In this document: piece after piece, positions 30,244 through 42,890 of the stretch
How positions within the stretch are numbered: position 1 is the stretch's first letter
Layout: each line of letters opens with the position of its first letter
From: Mytilisepta virgata
Lineage: Eukaryota; Mollusca; Bivalvia; Mytilida; Mytilidae
DNA: 64,000 bases
NCBI GenBank assembly: GCA_028015205.1
Contig: CM051521.1
Span: 97,130,513-97,194,512, forward strand
Direction: 5' to 3'
Notes under the pieces: generated by a model
Told to the model about the DNA's origin: nothing
Seen by the model: only the letters and a program-made list of their open reading frames with translations
Database searches by the model: none
Translations under genes and position numbers: made by a program

Positions 30244-31258
30244 TACATAATATGATAATTGTTTATTTAAAACTTTAAAAACAAAGCATTTTTTCTGTAG
30301 TTATATCTTATACAAAAATAAAAAAATATGTTATGCCTTCAGTTGTGTGCTTCACCCGATTCTATAAACAAATGTATATGAAATGTTAAAAGACTAACGA
30401 AAAGTATTAAAGATACTAAAAATATATTTTTACACCTGATTCCATTCTGTATATAGCTGAACGAAATTAGGATACTATATTTAGTGTTACATAATAATAT
30501 GTTTATCACTGACATTTGTTTAATAATTGCCACGATTATTTTCGGAGTCGTTTAGTTTTGTACGTCTTTTGGTGTTTTTGCTCATCAGAAAAGAATTCAC
30601 GAGGAGTTTATACATGTTATCATTAATAACAATTACAATAAACCAATATATATTCATTATCATACTTATTGTTACTTTTTGTAGTAGTAAAGACAATAGT
30701 GAAATACAAGTTCCATTTTTCTTAAGATAACTCCTTGTCGCTTTATATTGATCCTAGTTTAAAGAGTTGCTGCATCTTATCTTTATTCGTATAGCTCCAA
30801 ATTTAGGAGAATACTACCGGAAACATATGATGGTCTTAATATCTACAAAATAATCCGCAGCTATTTGTACATGCTTAACCTTACGCCCAAATCTATTTCA
30901 ATTCTAAGTTTCTGGTCAATATATACTATTTCGTTATTTTTACCATTTTATTTAAATGGTCAATAGGCATGACTTGCTCCCTTCCATAATTCAGGATTCC
31001 TTATAAAAAATATTCTCTATTGTCTGTTATACCAAGGTCCTGATATATTGGATGAACCATAGTACATGTAATTCAAAATCTAAAAGGGTACTTAGTAATG
31101 TAGTCACTCAGATATCTTCTTGTTTTGAACCTAGACTACTCCATTTCACAAAAGAGATTAAAAAATCTTTAAGGAAAACAATTGTATTTTAAGGATTGTA
31201 CTATCTTTGCATTAGTAATCCTATTTTTATCTTAAATGGATAATTCATTTTTTAACTT
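30244..31258. other. AT-rich intergenic stretch
   Basis: Short frames on both strands near 30,339-30,730 have no motif. Nothing supported. Confidence 0.4.
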
Positions 31259-31558
31259 TCTTACTTGCCAATACAGAATCAGCAAGTTCGTAACATTTTT
31301 ATTAAATGGCCAGTCCATAGAGCTGATCAGTATGACCAGTCCGTAAGAAATTCAATATTGTCCTGTTTGGAAGCTGTATTGCCTGAGTGGATGCATAACG
31401 GGACAATATGACTTTCCGTATTGCCCTGGGCCGAAAATCTGTATTTATTATTAACCAGATAAATTTTCATATAATTATAGATTAATACATGATCTTTTTC
31501 ATATTTCCCTTGCACAGCGACAGACCAGCAAAACAGACTGTTTAGATTATTTAATAAA
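31259..31558. repeat. repeat debris related to the foldback element
   Basis: Fragments such as CCAATACAGAATCAGCAAG (near 31,269) and CCGTATTGCCCTGG (near 31,417) match arm words of the adjacent foldback and of the 4.8-5.1 kb repeats. Confidence 0.4.
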
Positions 31559-31705
31559 AGTGTTACGAACTAGCTGATTCTGTATTGACCATGTATTGAT
31601 TCTCGGTCAGCTGTATTGGCCCACGGGCCTACGGGCCTCGAGAACAATACAGCTAACCTTAAATCAATACAAGGGCCAATACAGAATCAGCAAATTAGTA
31701 ACACT
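31559..31705. repeat. foldback (hairpin) element, copy 2
   Basis: Arms are inverted around a palindromic GGGCCTACGGGCC-type loop. Shared words with copy 1 include GATTCTCGGTCAGCTGTATT and the flanking TTACGAACT/AGTAAC pair. Confidence 0.7.
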
Positions 31706-34700
31706 ATAGTTTTACTAAAAGATATTAAAATTTAGTCTACGTGTTGTGGAATTTAACTATTGTTATAATTATCATTGTCATCATTTACATCTGTTACATA
31801 ATTACAAATCTGAGCAAACCAATTTTCTACAATGCGGACATTTGAAGACAATGAATGAATTGAAACTATTGTAACATATGTTAACGCCGACAAAAAAAAC
31901 TGTTTCGTTTTTCATATTTCCCGTTACTTGAGGAAATGATGATATCAATGTACAAAAGTAACTGCCAATGCTGATACTTGATTTATTTAGTATAAGAAGT
32001 GTGTTTTACATGTATAAGGTACAAATAAACTCGTTGCACCATATGTACGTATCAAAAATACACAAAGTCGTGTAATGGAAATTTAAAAAATCTTTTAAAA
32101 ACATCATGATCTCAGCATCCACGTATAATCACTGAAATAAAAACAACGGTAAATAGGGGATGTATATTTTCTGCGTTATGGACCTTAGGTATTTTCTCAA
32201 AAGTCGACTATAGGCGATAGCTATGTTTAATCAACTCCTCCTATAGCTTTTGGTAGAGATCCAAACTTTTCAGAACGTTTGTAGATATATTGAAGACATA
32301 CCTGAGGTGAGACTTTTTAATTATCCTCAGTTTCAGAGAAATGCACCTCCAGAATTTTATTAATTATTAGAGTTGGTAAAATTTGACTACATGATGAATA
32401 AATAATAAATGTCTTAACCTCAGATATGTAATATTGAATGAAAGAGGATGGATTTTAGTTTAATAAAATACGAAAACATTAACTGATTTTGCTTTTGACA
32501 ACAAATGGGAGGTAAGAAACTGGGACATATGTATTCACACACGGTGTGTAAAATTGGGACAGGGATAATAGGCACCTAAACTGGTAAATTAAATTGCGGA
32601 AAAAGAGGCGGAAAAGTATACCTGGTTTTTTCACATATGAAAAATTAAGCCTCAATTGGATTGAAACGCTGCATCAGACCTCAATTTTAAGCCGAAGTGG
32701 AGTGAAATTGAACATTTTTAAAGCTTTTTTTTTTAAATGTTTTGAAATGTTGCTATGCCAACTAGGTTTCCATGGATTTTTATTTGTTTTATCATGATTG
32801 AAACAATGCTAACATAATGGCTTTTCAGAATATATATACATGTATATGGGTATTATTTACTCTGAAGATGGCACAAGACCATGACATTTACGGTAAGCTC
32901 ACTTCACATAGAAAATGGTACTATCTAACCTGAAGAACTGAAGTATGATACCATTTGAAGACTTTTATCCTTTTTTTTTCGTGTTGTGTAACTTAGTCAT
33001 TTTTCGCAAAAATCATCTATCGATAATCAACACATATAATAAAGCTTTCAATCTATGTAGACATTCGAAACTTTGTACAGTGTGCATTACATTAAGGAGT
33101 AATGAAGATACCATGCCATCGCGTTTTTCGTTTCTAAAGAAATAATGGATCATCTACCCCAGTCCTTAAATGGATTAATGGCATAGAATTTTCATAAAAT
33201 GAGCTAATCTGCAATATAACAATGTCATTATAAGGAATATATAAACTATATTTGTGGAAAAATAATGACAACCCGCTGGACTACTAAAGGAATCGGTAGT
33301 TTATCCTCGTTTCATCATGATTTTTTTTTAATCTGGGTAGGACTTGTTAATCCCTCCTAGAACACTATTTTGTATCGATAAACTAAAATTACGTTGCACT
33401 AGACATTTTTTTCCGTATGAAATCTTTCTCGGGACCCTTCATGTGTGTTTTGCATGATGAGTTCTTGATCTTATTGTTCTAATATATATGTCAAAATTAT
33501 GTTATATGATTTTTAGAGATCTTCATTAAAAGGTCTTATGCTTCCCTTGATATTTCCGATTTTCTTGAATATACAGCACAACTTTCGTTTTGATTTAGTC
33601 AAAATTGCGCACCGTATCGGGTAACTCTTCTCCAAAGTTTAAATCATGTGACCTACACTGGGGGAAACATAAAAATGCCTGGTAAGTAGTTTTTTTATGT
33701 TCTAAAAATTAATGAGAGTTTAATAAAAATGCATGTTTCGTGATAAGAAAAGAAATTTCATAAATCGACACCATTAAGTTAGTCACTTAAGCATTATTTT
33801 TTATAAGACAGTGCCCCGCGTTATGTCTTCTTGCAAATATTGAACGTGTCCCTATCGCAAACATTCAGGATGTATATCACAAATAAGACTATGAAAATAT
33901 TCAACAGATTATAAGCTTACAAATCATAAACCAAAAAATAATAAAATAAACTGACAGACTTGAAATTTCCATTGATCAGATTCAGAAAACTTTGTTTTCT
34001 TCCTGGTCCTATTTGGAGGGAAAACAATCAGAAACACCACTTTTCACCAAATGACATAAAATTATACAAAAAAGAACAATTATTGGTTCGTTTTTGTATT
34101 ATTTATAGCTATATTTTGTCAGAAGATATTTAATTGTTAGTTTCTGTGATAGTTTTATAAAAAGTTTTTTTCTTTTTTTTTTCATTTTTATTTTATGATG
34201 GATTGAAAAATTCTTTATGTTTATTTCCAAAAACATGAACTTTAGGGGCATAATACAGTATTGCATATATTTTTATGCTTTTATTTCAGGGAAGTCGAAT
34301 AAAATTTACTAGAATGTTTTGAAAGGGATAGAATTTTAAAAATATTGTAATCAAATATTTGCATATATATTTTGTTTATGTATTTTAAATGATCAGAAAT
34401 TAAGGAGGTATACCTAGGTAATCTTCTAGTATTTAGAAAAATAGATGCATGTGTAGAAAATAGCCCTGAAATGTCCAAAAGCATCTATCAACTACATTCA
34501 CGCTACTGCCTGTATCTGATAGATCCCTCTCGAAATTTCTAGAAATGCATCACATCCTGACCTTATTTTAATGGCCACTGATATTAAGGATACGTTTCTA
34601 AATATCTATATATAAAGTTTCTGTTTCTCCTTTTCACGAGGCATGATTTTATCTACTAATTTTGTTTACATAGTTGTTCTTTACATTAATTCTTTTTAAT

Positions 34701-37700
34701 GATCTTTGCTTTTCAAACTTGTTGCCGAAGATTAACACAGAATAAAAAAAAAATTATGCATGTATTTGGTCTCTTTAAAGTGTTTATCTTTTTTTTGCTT
34801 AGATTTAATATCATACCATTTTACAGATATGTACATGTATTATATTCTGTATGAATGTCATTTTCATATTTTTACAGTCAGATTATATTATGTTTGAATT
34901 TGTTGTGTAATATCAATTTATTTCTAGGTAAATGACTTTATTGTTCGAACGAGAAAAAAAAATTCTTCTATGATGTTATCACTATTCGTAGAACATTTTA
35001 ACAAAGGGTACATTTTCGGTTTCAGTCTCACATTTATCATTAAGGCAAACTTTTTATAATTGTAAATGCTACAATTTTTCAAAGAGCAGGTAAAGAATTT
35101 AGATTTGTTCAAAGTTTTGGAAATTACCACTTACAACAGCTCTTGCAGTATTGTTTAAAATCAAAAAGCTGCATTTTGATAGAAAAAAATATACAGAAAC
35201 AGGGATGAAAACCGTAAATGATACGGAAAACGAGAGAAATGGATAAAATCAACGATTGATTACGAGATAAAATAATGAAACTTCCCAGAATCACTTAAAT
35301 GACAGATTTGCGAATTTCCTGACTGACCGAGGGTACATATAGAAGACCGTAATATTGCTGTATCATAGAACCACTGTATTTCTATACTAGAGAACTTCAA
35401 GAACATAAGTCTATTCATGAGTAGACAGAAAATTCTTTGATATTTCTACAGGGACCAAACCAATATAGTCGAAGTTATATGAGTGTTCATTGTTAAACGA
35501 TTTACTTAGCCCTTCTCATTTCCAAAAACCTAGTTGAAAAAATTCATATAAATATTAGACAGTTTTGTAACTTATACTGCAAAATTGTTGGTAATTGTTT
35601 TGCCAAGTAATTTTTTGCCTCAATCATACCTGACCCTCATGCACCAAAATTGGTATAACAATAAACATGGACTGTGCACGCTCAAATTCAGTGTTGAAGG
35701 GGTAATAAATATATTATGTATTAAAGTATATAGACATAGTAAGCAAGGGCCTCTAAGTCTTCGAAGAAATATACTGGCGAGATAAAAGTTTAGAAATGTT
35801 TATAGAATACCACTACAAAATAATTTTAATTAATTAATCTCTTTCTTGTCCTTGTTTGTTTCATTCAATCAGAATAGAGAAGATCTTTTTTCATCTTTGT
35901 TTTTCTTAATTTTATTTATTTATATTTTTAGACGGATTATTATGTTTTGGTCTATTTATTTCATGTATCTCCGAGTAAACATATACACATGGATACACGT
36001 AAATTTGTTACAATAAATTTAAACATTTCCAAGAACTTTTGGACTTTTCTCTTCCCAGAATTTCTTGTTTTTTAACTAGAAACTTATCCAGGGGAAGAGA
36101 AATTTGTATAATTCTGAGATTAATTTGATCTATCAAGTGTTTGTTTGCTTTGGTCTTTCGGCTTTTTGACGGAGGTGCTTAAATTTCCTGTTTTTATTTA
36201 TTTTTATTGATGCATTTTTATAGATGGTTTAAATAGATAATCAATGAATATGAATTTATATTAGAGTAGAGGGTAACATAAACTTAGAACAATAATTTTT
36301 CGTTTCCTGTAATTTCTTTTGTTTCCTCTATTTAGAAATTTTCCCATGTCAGGCTTCTGACAAAGGAAAATTTGGGTTTATATATAGATCAGATAGTATT
36401 CTAGGAAAAGTATAAATGACATGGGCATTTGAACATGACGAATGCATTAATATTGTTAACTTTATGGTGATATATATATATATAATATATTTCATGTCCA
36501 ATATTAACCAATATATATTGAAAATTTTTGTGCAATCAGTAACGCCATTTTCTCTATACCTTAAATGCAGCGCTTTTCCTGTTAAATATGAAACTTCTCA
36601 GTTTTGGAAGCAGTTTCCGAATACTACTTCAATAGTTTATAGTCATAATTTTATATTATCAATTTTACTATAGTATGGCAGCAGACGACAAACCTGGGGT
36701 TATAGTTACCCATGGAACTTTCTGTAGATTTGCAGAAGTACAGTTTTTGTTCACAATATTTTTTTCATAATTTTTTTTGTAATTAACGTTATAAAATATT
36801 TTTACTGAAGTACAAAAACTCAGAATTTCAGTTAGTTAATTGGATTACTTGGTATGTTTTAATTAACTATAAATAGCTGCTTTTTACATGGAAGACTTTT
36901 GTTTAACATGCAGTATTAATAACCCACAAACTCTTTCTTTCCATGAAATGTAGAGTTTAACACTGTTGTTTTATTTATTTATTTTTTTTATATTTACACT
37001 TTCAGACTTGCATATGATATGACTTTTGAATATCTATTTATATATTTGGTATTTATAATATTTATATTCTTCACATATTAGAAAAAATTGCTAAGACAGT
37101 ATACGTTTTTGGTCATATATTTTGTCAATGCAATACCATGCAGTTTTAATGCATTAGATATGCACATTTCGTCCAACTATTATTGCATCAGTTGTGCTCG
37201 AGACCAAAGAATTTGGATACCGAAACAATAAATAACGATTGAAGAGTAAAACGCCAAAATGGAAATTACTGCAAAGCCATAGAGAAATGTACGAGGAAAA
37301 TTTTCTTTAGTTTCATCAAAATTCAAGTTATATTAATTTTAATTTTCAAGTGTCAATTTCAAGAATTATATACCTGTCATCCATTCTTCCAAAGGGAGCG
37401 AAAATTTAGCTGTTTAATCGGATTTTCCAGCTTATAATCTGAAAACTAGTTTAGTGATATATGGTGGACGAGCTGTTCCAAACAGTGATGAAGAAGAAGT
37501 CAATTTGTTATCTGTTTGACAACTCATTTTCTCTCATGGATTGGTAGGGGATCTTAAATCCTGAAATTAAATGTTCTCAACATCTACGAGCGTGAACGTT
37601 TTTTCTTCTTCTTTTTTTCATTTATTTTATTTTATTTCTATTTACTCCGACACTAAACTTGCATACAATACAAGAATTGATAAATATAAAAGTTTAATTT

Positions 37701-37885
37701 GTGGCATGTTATTTGACTTTCTTCGAATTTTCGAGTTTCTAATTTTAACTGTCTTATAAAATAAATGTAGAGTAAATGTACTAAAATAAGATTTGAAAAT
37801 TAGGCTTTGATCCAGTTGTGGAAAAATTTGCCTAAGTTGTCTAAGTTATAATTGCAATCATGTTCCTTTATCAGATTTTTGGACA
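31706..37885. other. long AT-rich intergenic region without supported genes
   Basis: All frames are under 90 codons, AT-driven and without motifs. Isolated start-plus-donor patterns (32,874, 33,675) and a short open ATG stretch (36,675) are discussed as findings. No exons could be chained to them. A short TA run is near 36,472-36,490. Confidence 0.4.
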
Positions 37886-38050
37886 CCCACTGTGGTCTCG
37901 TGCTCGCCCCGAGTGCGGAAGGTCGCGGGTTCGATCCTCGGCCGGGTCAAACCAAAGGCATTAAAATTGGTATTTGCTGCTCCTCCGCCAAGCACGCGGA
38001 ATGGAGGTGATTTCTGTACCGATAAAACACCCAACCACTGTTCACTGTTC
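37886..38050 (+). repeat. tRNA-derived SINE, second family
   Basis: The head has TGTGGTCTCGTGCTCGCCCC and a good B box (GGGTTCGATCCTC). A body with GGTATTTGCTGCTCCTCCGC and AGCACGCGGAATGGAGG follows. It is a polymerase-III-type internal promoter without a foldable tRNA cloverleaf. The 3' end is uncertain. Confidence 0.6.
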
Positions 38051-39145
38051 GTAACTTGACTCTGTGTTGTGTTTGTTTGTGTTTTGTGCTGTTATGTTAT
38101 TTGTGTCCGGGGTTCTGTCTGTTGGGTAGTGTTGATTGTTATGTCATTGTTGACCTTTCCTATTATCCATGTTGTTGTTATTTTTTCATCAGTAGTCGTG
38201 ACCAAAACATTGAAAGGCCAAAAGCTACAGAGTATAAGTAGCAAATTCAAACCAGACAAGAATGTATATATATTACTCAATAAAATTGTTTCTTATTTAA
38301 ACGAGCTTCAGTTTTAAGCTTTTAGCGATTTCCAGATCTTTTAACTTTTACTTTGGAGAAAATCATGAACGTAGGATAATTTTTTTTTATTGTTCTGTAC
38401 ACAGACATCCAACATCTTATTGGTTTTGATACAATAGATAGATATAATTATTCATGTTTTAGAGATTTTACTGTAAGTTACGGCTCAGCCAAACAATTTT
38501 ATTGTTCACTATAAACGGGAAGTTCAAACTGGAGAATCTTTCAATGACTAGACATATCTTAAATATCTTCAATTGTCCAGTTCCTGTTGGAGAAGAATTT
38601 GATGCGATAGTTGTATTCCGTTCATTGTTTTATAATTTTTCATGGAAAATATTCTCAGTACAAATCGTAGGAATAATTGACTTGTTTTTGAAAGCTATGA
38701 TATGAAGATATATAAATAAATTAGAAAAATAACAAATAATTGAGATAATAAATATTATAGAAAATAAAGAAATGTAAAGAATAATGAAAATTGATTTAAA
38801 GTTCGACTGTACATGTGTTAAATTAATACCTTAAGTAACTATTTCAGAAATCATACATTTCATTTTAAATTTATGAACTACTAAATTTTATTCTCATAAG
38901 ATTTAACAGTACATGCATATTTTAAATTGAATGGAGAAATGTGGGTCAAACATCTAAATAATACGGAATTTGAAACCTCCCATTCAGATCTTCATAGAAC
39001 AACCCAAGTTTTATGTAGGCCGTCTACAATTTAATATTTCTTTCACCACGTCTGAAACTGATCAATATAAAAAATAGTTTCCTACAGATACTTATATTAT
39101 TCTGTCATTGTTTATGAACACGTGAATGGCCGATTCTTTTCCCAT
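38051..39145. other. AT-rich intergenic stretch
   Basis: Overlapping frames at 38,056-38,317 follow the SINE and have no motif. Nothing supported. Confidence 0.4.
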
Positions 39146-39385
39146 TGATAAATAAATAACAATCCAAAGATACTAATATTAGATATAGTAAATTTATACT
39201 ATGCTGTATACGACGCATTTCAAGGAGTTACCTCTCATCAGAGCATAAAAACCGAAACATTTGGAAGACCAAAACCCACACTTATTTTAAACAAGAAGTG
39301 CTCATAACTAAAAATACCGAAAAAGGAAGCCAAATTTCAGCTAAGGAGATCTACCATGTGCAATACAAGGAATGAACCCTTAACC
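39146..39385 (+). repeat. dispersed repeat family R, copy 1
   Basis: It shares ATAACAATCCAAAGATACTA, CTATGCTGTATACGACGCAT, TCAAGGAGTTACCTCTCATC and AAATACCGAAAAAGGAAGCC with 61.42-61.65 kb, in the same order, and partly with 45.19 and 61.80 kb. Confidence 0.75.
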
Positions 39386-40425
39386 CTTTAGCATTTGCCC
39401 AGTTTTTGACAAAAATCATGAACAATTCGGGTTGCGCAATTGACCACACAGAAAAAAAATATTTTCAAAGATAAAAACATTTATTGTATACACTGTAAAA
39501 GTATAATACACTAGCTTTAATTTTTCAAATTCATTACTTGATTGCCTTGATTACCGTTGCTATGGTAACACATCAAACTTCACTTCAAACTTGAATTTTA
39601 ACTGTTTTTAGCCAAAATCAAAATATACTGAGGGTTCTTTTTTGTTCAGAAGTAGAAATAGGGTTTGTTTATGGTACAATAGTTTTAATAACAACTTGAA
39701 CTGGATAAAACAATTGAACAGTTTTGGAAATTATGTGAGAAAGTTAGGTTATTTATGTTGCTAGGCAACCATGAGAATTTGTCAATAAATGCTGATTCCA
39801 TATAGTTTTCTAAATTTTTTATATAATAACATGAAATTCCACCCTTAAATTAATTATTTATTTACCTTAACTAATTCCTATATATTTTTGGAGAAAATGT
39901 CATATTTTTCCTTAGCAACCAATGACATTCCCTAGCAACAAACTATGAAAAACCCTCTACTGATATATATTCAATGTAAAATGATTTCCGAAAGTCCAAT
40001 TTTATTTAAAAATCCAAAATCTTGAGTAATGTTAAATATTCACAGGTTAAGATCATTTCTACCTACTAAAAATAGTGTAAACTTTCACTTATTAAAATGC
40101 TACTAATCAACCATGTTCATTAGTTCGCGGTAGAAATTTTGTCAATTTGTAATATTTGAAGTTTTGACATGTTCCACCATCAACCCATTTATGACTTAAA
40201 CCAGAATAAATAGTACATACATGTGGATATTCAAATATTTTTCCTTAGCAACGATATTGATTCCCTAGCAACCAAGAATGAAATACAGTTTTCAATTTTA
40301 AGAAGAAGGCAGAAATGATTCCTTATTTAAACATACAAGTATACTAGTTCAAAGGTTTTTACCGGCTTAAAAAGAACAAATCAAATGACAATCAAATTAT
40401 ATACACCAGAGGAGATGGTAAACAT
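39386..40425. other. AT-rich stretch with scattered CCCTAGCAAC words
   Basis: 'TTCCTTAGCAAC' and 'CCCTAGCAAC' recur near 39,905-39,940 and 40,248-40,280 and also at 23.1 kb, suggesting old diverged repeats. No gene is seen. Confidence 0.35.
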
Positions 40426-40433
40426 TTACAGTT

Positions 40434-40706
40434 GAATAGGGGACATCTCGGCCCGCGGACCACTCGGCCCAAGACCACTCAGCCCGAGGTAAAGACAACT
40501 CGGACCGTAACACTAACAATATTAGGTTCATTTAAAAGTTAACTTGTAAAGACAACTCGGACCGTCAGAAAAAGACAACTCGGACCGCCAGAAAACGACA
40601 ACTCGGACCTTAATCCTTTTGATGGGCCGACTGGTCTTTTTAGTACAAATGAACGGGACGAGTGGTCCTGGGCCGAGTGGTCCGCGGGCCGAGTTGTCCT
40701 GCACCC
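40434..40706. mobile_element. hAT-type MITE with 8-bp target duplication
   Basis: A GC-rich 273-bp block has inverted ends: CTCGGCCCGCGGACCACTCG on the left and its complement on the right, within about 48 bp of imperfect terminal repeat. TTACAGTT flanks both sides (40,426-40,433 and 40,707-40,714), an 8-bp duplication as made by hAT transposases. The interior has four GACAACTCGGAC repeats. The one frame starting in it (40,662) runs out of the element and is not a gene. Confidence 0.7.
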
Positions 40707-40734
40707 TTACAGTTCTCTAAAATAGATAATCATC

Positions 40735-41165
40735 ACATTCGTTCCCTTTTGTCGAGCCTGCGACCTTTGTCGCGGAAGCGAGACATAGCAATCCTACAGT
40801 TCGTTGTCGGCGGCGGCGGCGTCAATATTTACATTCACTCTGTGTTGAAAGTTTTTAAAACATTAATAACTTTTTTAAATTATCCTGGATTTTTACCAAA
40901 CTTGGACAGAAGCTTGTTCATATCAAAAGATAGTATCAAGAGGAAAATTTTGTAATAATTTTTTCTCCCATTTTTTCCGTATTTTACTTATAAATGGACT
41001 TAGTTTATCTCCCAGTTAACATAATATACAGTCTGAAGTTAAAGTATTTAAAACATTAATTACTTTCTTAAACCATCCTGGATTTCTATCAAACTTGGAC
41101 AGAGGCTTCTTCATGATCAAGAAATAACATGTGGAGAATAATTATGTACATTCTACTATTACACT
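40735..41165 (+). repeat. hairpin-headed element with tandem core, family e
   Basis: The head is TGTCGAGCCTGCGACC ... GGAAGCGAGACAT plus GTCGGCGGCGGCG. Two core units follow with AAAACATTAAT, CATCCTGGATTT (or TATCCTGG) and CAAACTTGGACAGA. It matches the layout of families a-d. Confidence 0.5.
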
Positions 41166-42410
41166 GAAAACATAGACAACAGCGAAATCAGGCGAGAAAC
41201 TATTATTTGTGAATATTTCTTTCTTAGAAATCATAGATGTAGCTTTCTAACAAAGTTTGTGTTGAGATTTTAACTATAACCTTTATAGTCTATTTGATTT
41301 GATGTACAAAATAAGCATCGGTTTATTTCGTTTGCATAAAAATTTAGATAGACCAAAATGCTTAAATACTATTTTCCTTATTTTCAATAACTTTTGGCAT
41401 GGGAATCTTTCAAACCAATATTTGATATTTCATAGAAAAGATGACAACTGGAGAGACATGTTGTGTAGAGTTTTTTAATGAGTATTTGGGTGCAGGTTAG
41501 AAAGTGCTTTGCCTTCTTGTTGCATATAAATTGTTTGTAGAAAAATGAATCCTGTCTCTCTTAGAGTTTTTTCTTTGCTCCAAGATTTATGGTTATGAAG
41601 ACACTAATAAGCAAAGGAAGTTGTTGACTTCACATTTTGAAACTAAATAGACTAGATAAACTGCACTGTAATGTTTTAAATTAAAACAAATACTAGTATA
41701 CATAATTTGAGCACTTTTTATTTTGAAATGTATTTTAAAAACAGTTCAATGCTTTCAAACCTTCCATATATGATTGTATATTATGATGTACACATTGAAA
41801 ATCCATATAATCAATTGTTATTCAAACACAGCACTGTCACTGAAGCACCAGTCTGTATATGTAACATGTATGTCAATTCAATTAAGCGAAAGCCTTGTTT
41901 AGTTTGGAAAGATTTGCTGAAATTTCATACAACTTTCTTAGATCTACATAACATTCTGAAAAACAAAAAGTATTTTTTAAAAATCCAATCTGAATGACCA
42001 AGACTGGTTCTTAATATGACTTCACTGAAGCAATATGAACATGCAAATACTTGTATACTGTTGAATGTGAATTTTTGAAAGACATTATCGTTTGCCTGTA
42101 TTACAAATGTACATTTAATCTATGTAAACATTGCAATGTAGTACATGCATATAAAATAAGTGTCTGTTAATACTATACGGACTAATTTTATAAATGTGCA
42201 GAATAAATGTTATTAATTTGAAAATTTGAGAATAATGAAGTGTAAATTTCACTCTATGTTATGGCTGATTTAAATACAACATACATTTTGTATCACAAAT
42301 TATTACTGCTACATGTATATAGAAAACTCTTAAACAATACCTGAAAAAGGCACATGCATTGATAAGCTTTAATTTACATGTATGTATAGAATTACCAGCC
42401 ATTTTTCACA
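41166..42410. other. AT-rich intergenic stretch
   Basis: The frame at 41,707-41,997 (96 codons) has no recognisable domain and AT-driven composition. Nothing else supported. Confidence 0.4.
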
Positions 42411-42640
42411 GTTACAGAGCTACCATTTGATGTTTAGGGGGGGGGGGGGGGTTCATAGGATATAGTATATCAAATGTTTGATCCTGCCTATTTTTTTGTC
42501 GAACTTTTGGTCCTGGATTTTTTACTCGCCCGCTATTGCAGCCTAAATTTTTATTTTCATTTAAACCCAAAAATTTCCTAATTGACATAGATTCCTGCAT
42601 TCCCCCTTAAAATCAAATGCTTGCTACCTCACAACATATC
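42411..42640. repeat. MITE-like element, AACCATTTGAT-end family, copy C
   Basis: The left end is ACCATTTGATGTTTAGG plus G15 (42,437-42,451) and the right end CCCCCTTAAAATCAAATGC. The interior closely matches copy D (GATCCTGCCTATTTTTTT, GGTCCTGG, TAAATTTTTATTTTCATTTA). Confidence 0.65.
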
Positions 42641-42711
42641 TTGTCTTTAACTATTAAAGTTTATGTTGCAGTTTGAAAATTACTTGTTTTTTTCATTAAT
42701 AAATATATTGG

Positions 42712-42890
42712 GTGGCCATGGTAGCTGAGTGGTCTAGTTTGGTTGCCTATTTATGATCACTAAGCCTGTTAGAGTTTAACCCATCTTGTGGTATGGTGTG
42801 TTCAACTCCTATCTAAATTGACAGGGATTGCCTGACATTGGTCATTGGTTCTCTCCAACTTCCACCAATACATGATTAAAACTATAAAAA
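42712..42890 (+). repeat. tRNA-derived SINE, plus strand, degraded
   Basis: GGTGGCCATGGTAGCTGAGTGG, then TATGATCACTA and GTGTTCAACTCC, ATCTAAATTGACAGGGATTG, follow the order of the better copy at 56.87 kb. The A box is TAGCTGAGTGG. The B box is lost. Confidence 0.6.

Noticed and set aside
37900..37960. Functional tRNA gene
   Set aside because: Only the B box and part of the head fit. The SINE body follows.
40662..40955. 97-codon frame as a gene
   Set aside because: It runs from the hAT-like element into an adjacent tandem-core element, so it is a chance fusion of repeats.
41707..41997. 96-codon frame as a gene
   Set aside because: AT-driven composition, no domain and no splice context.
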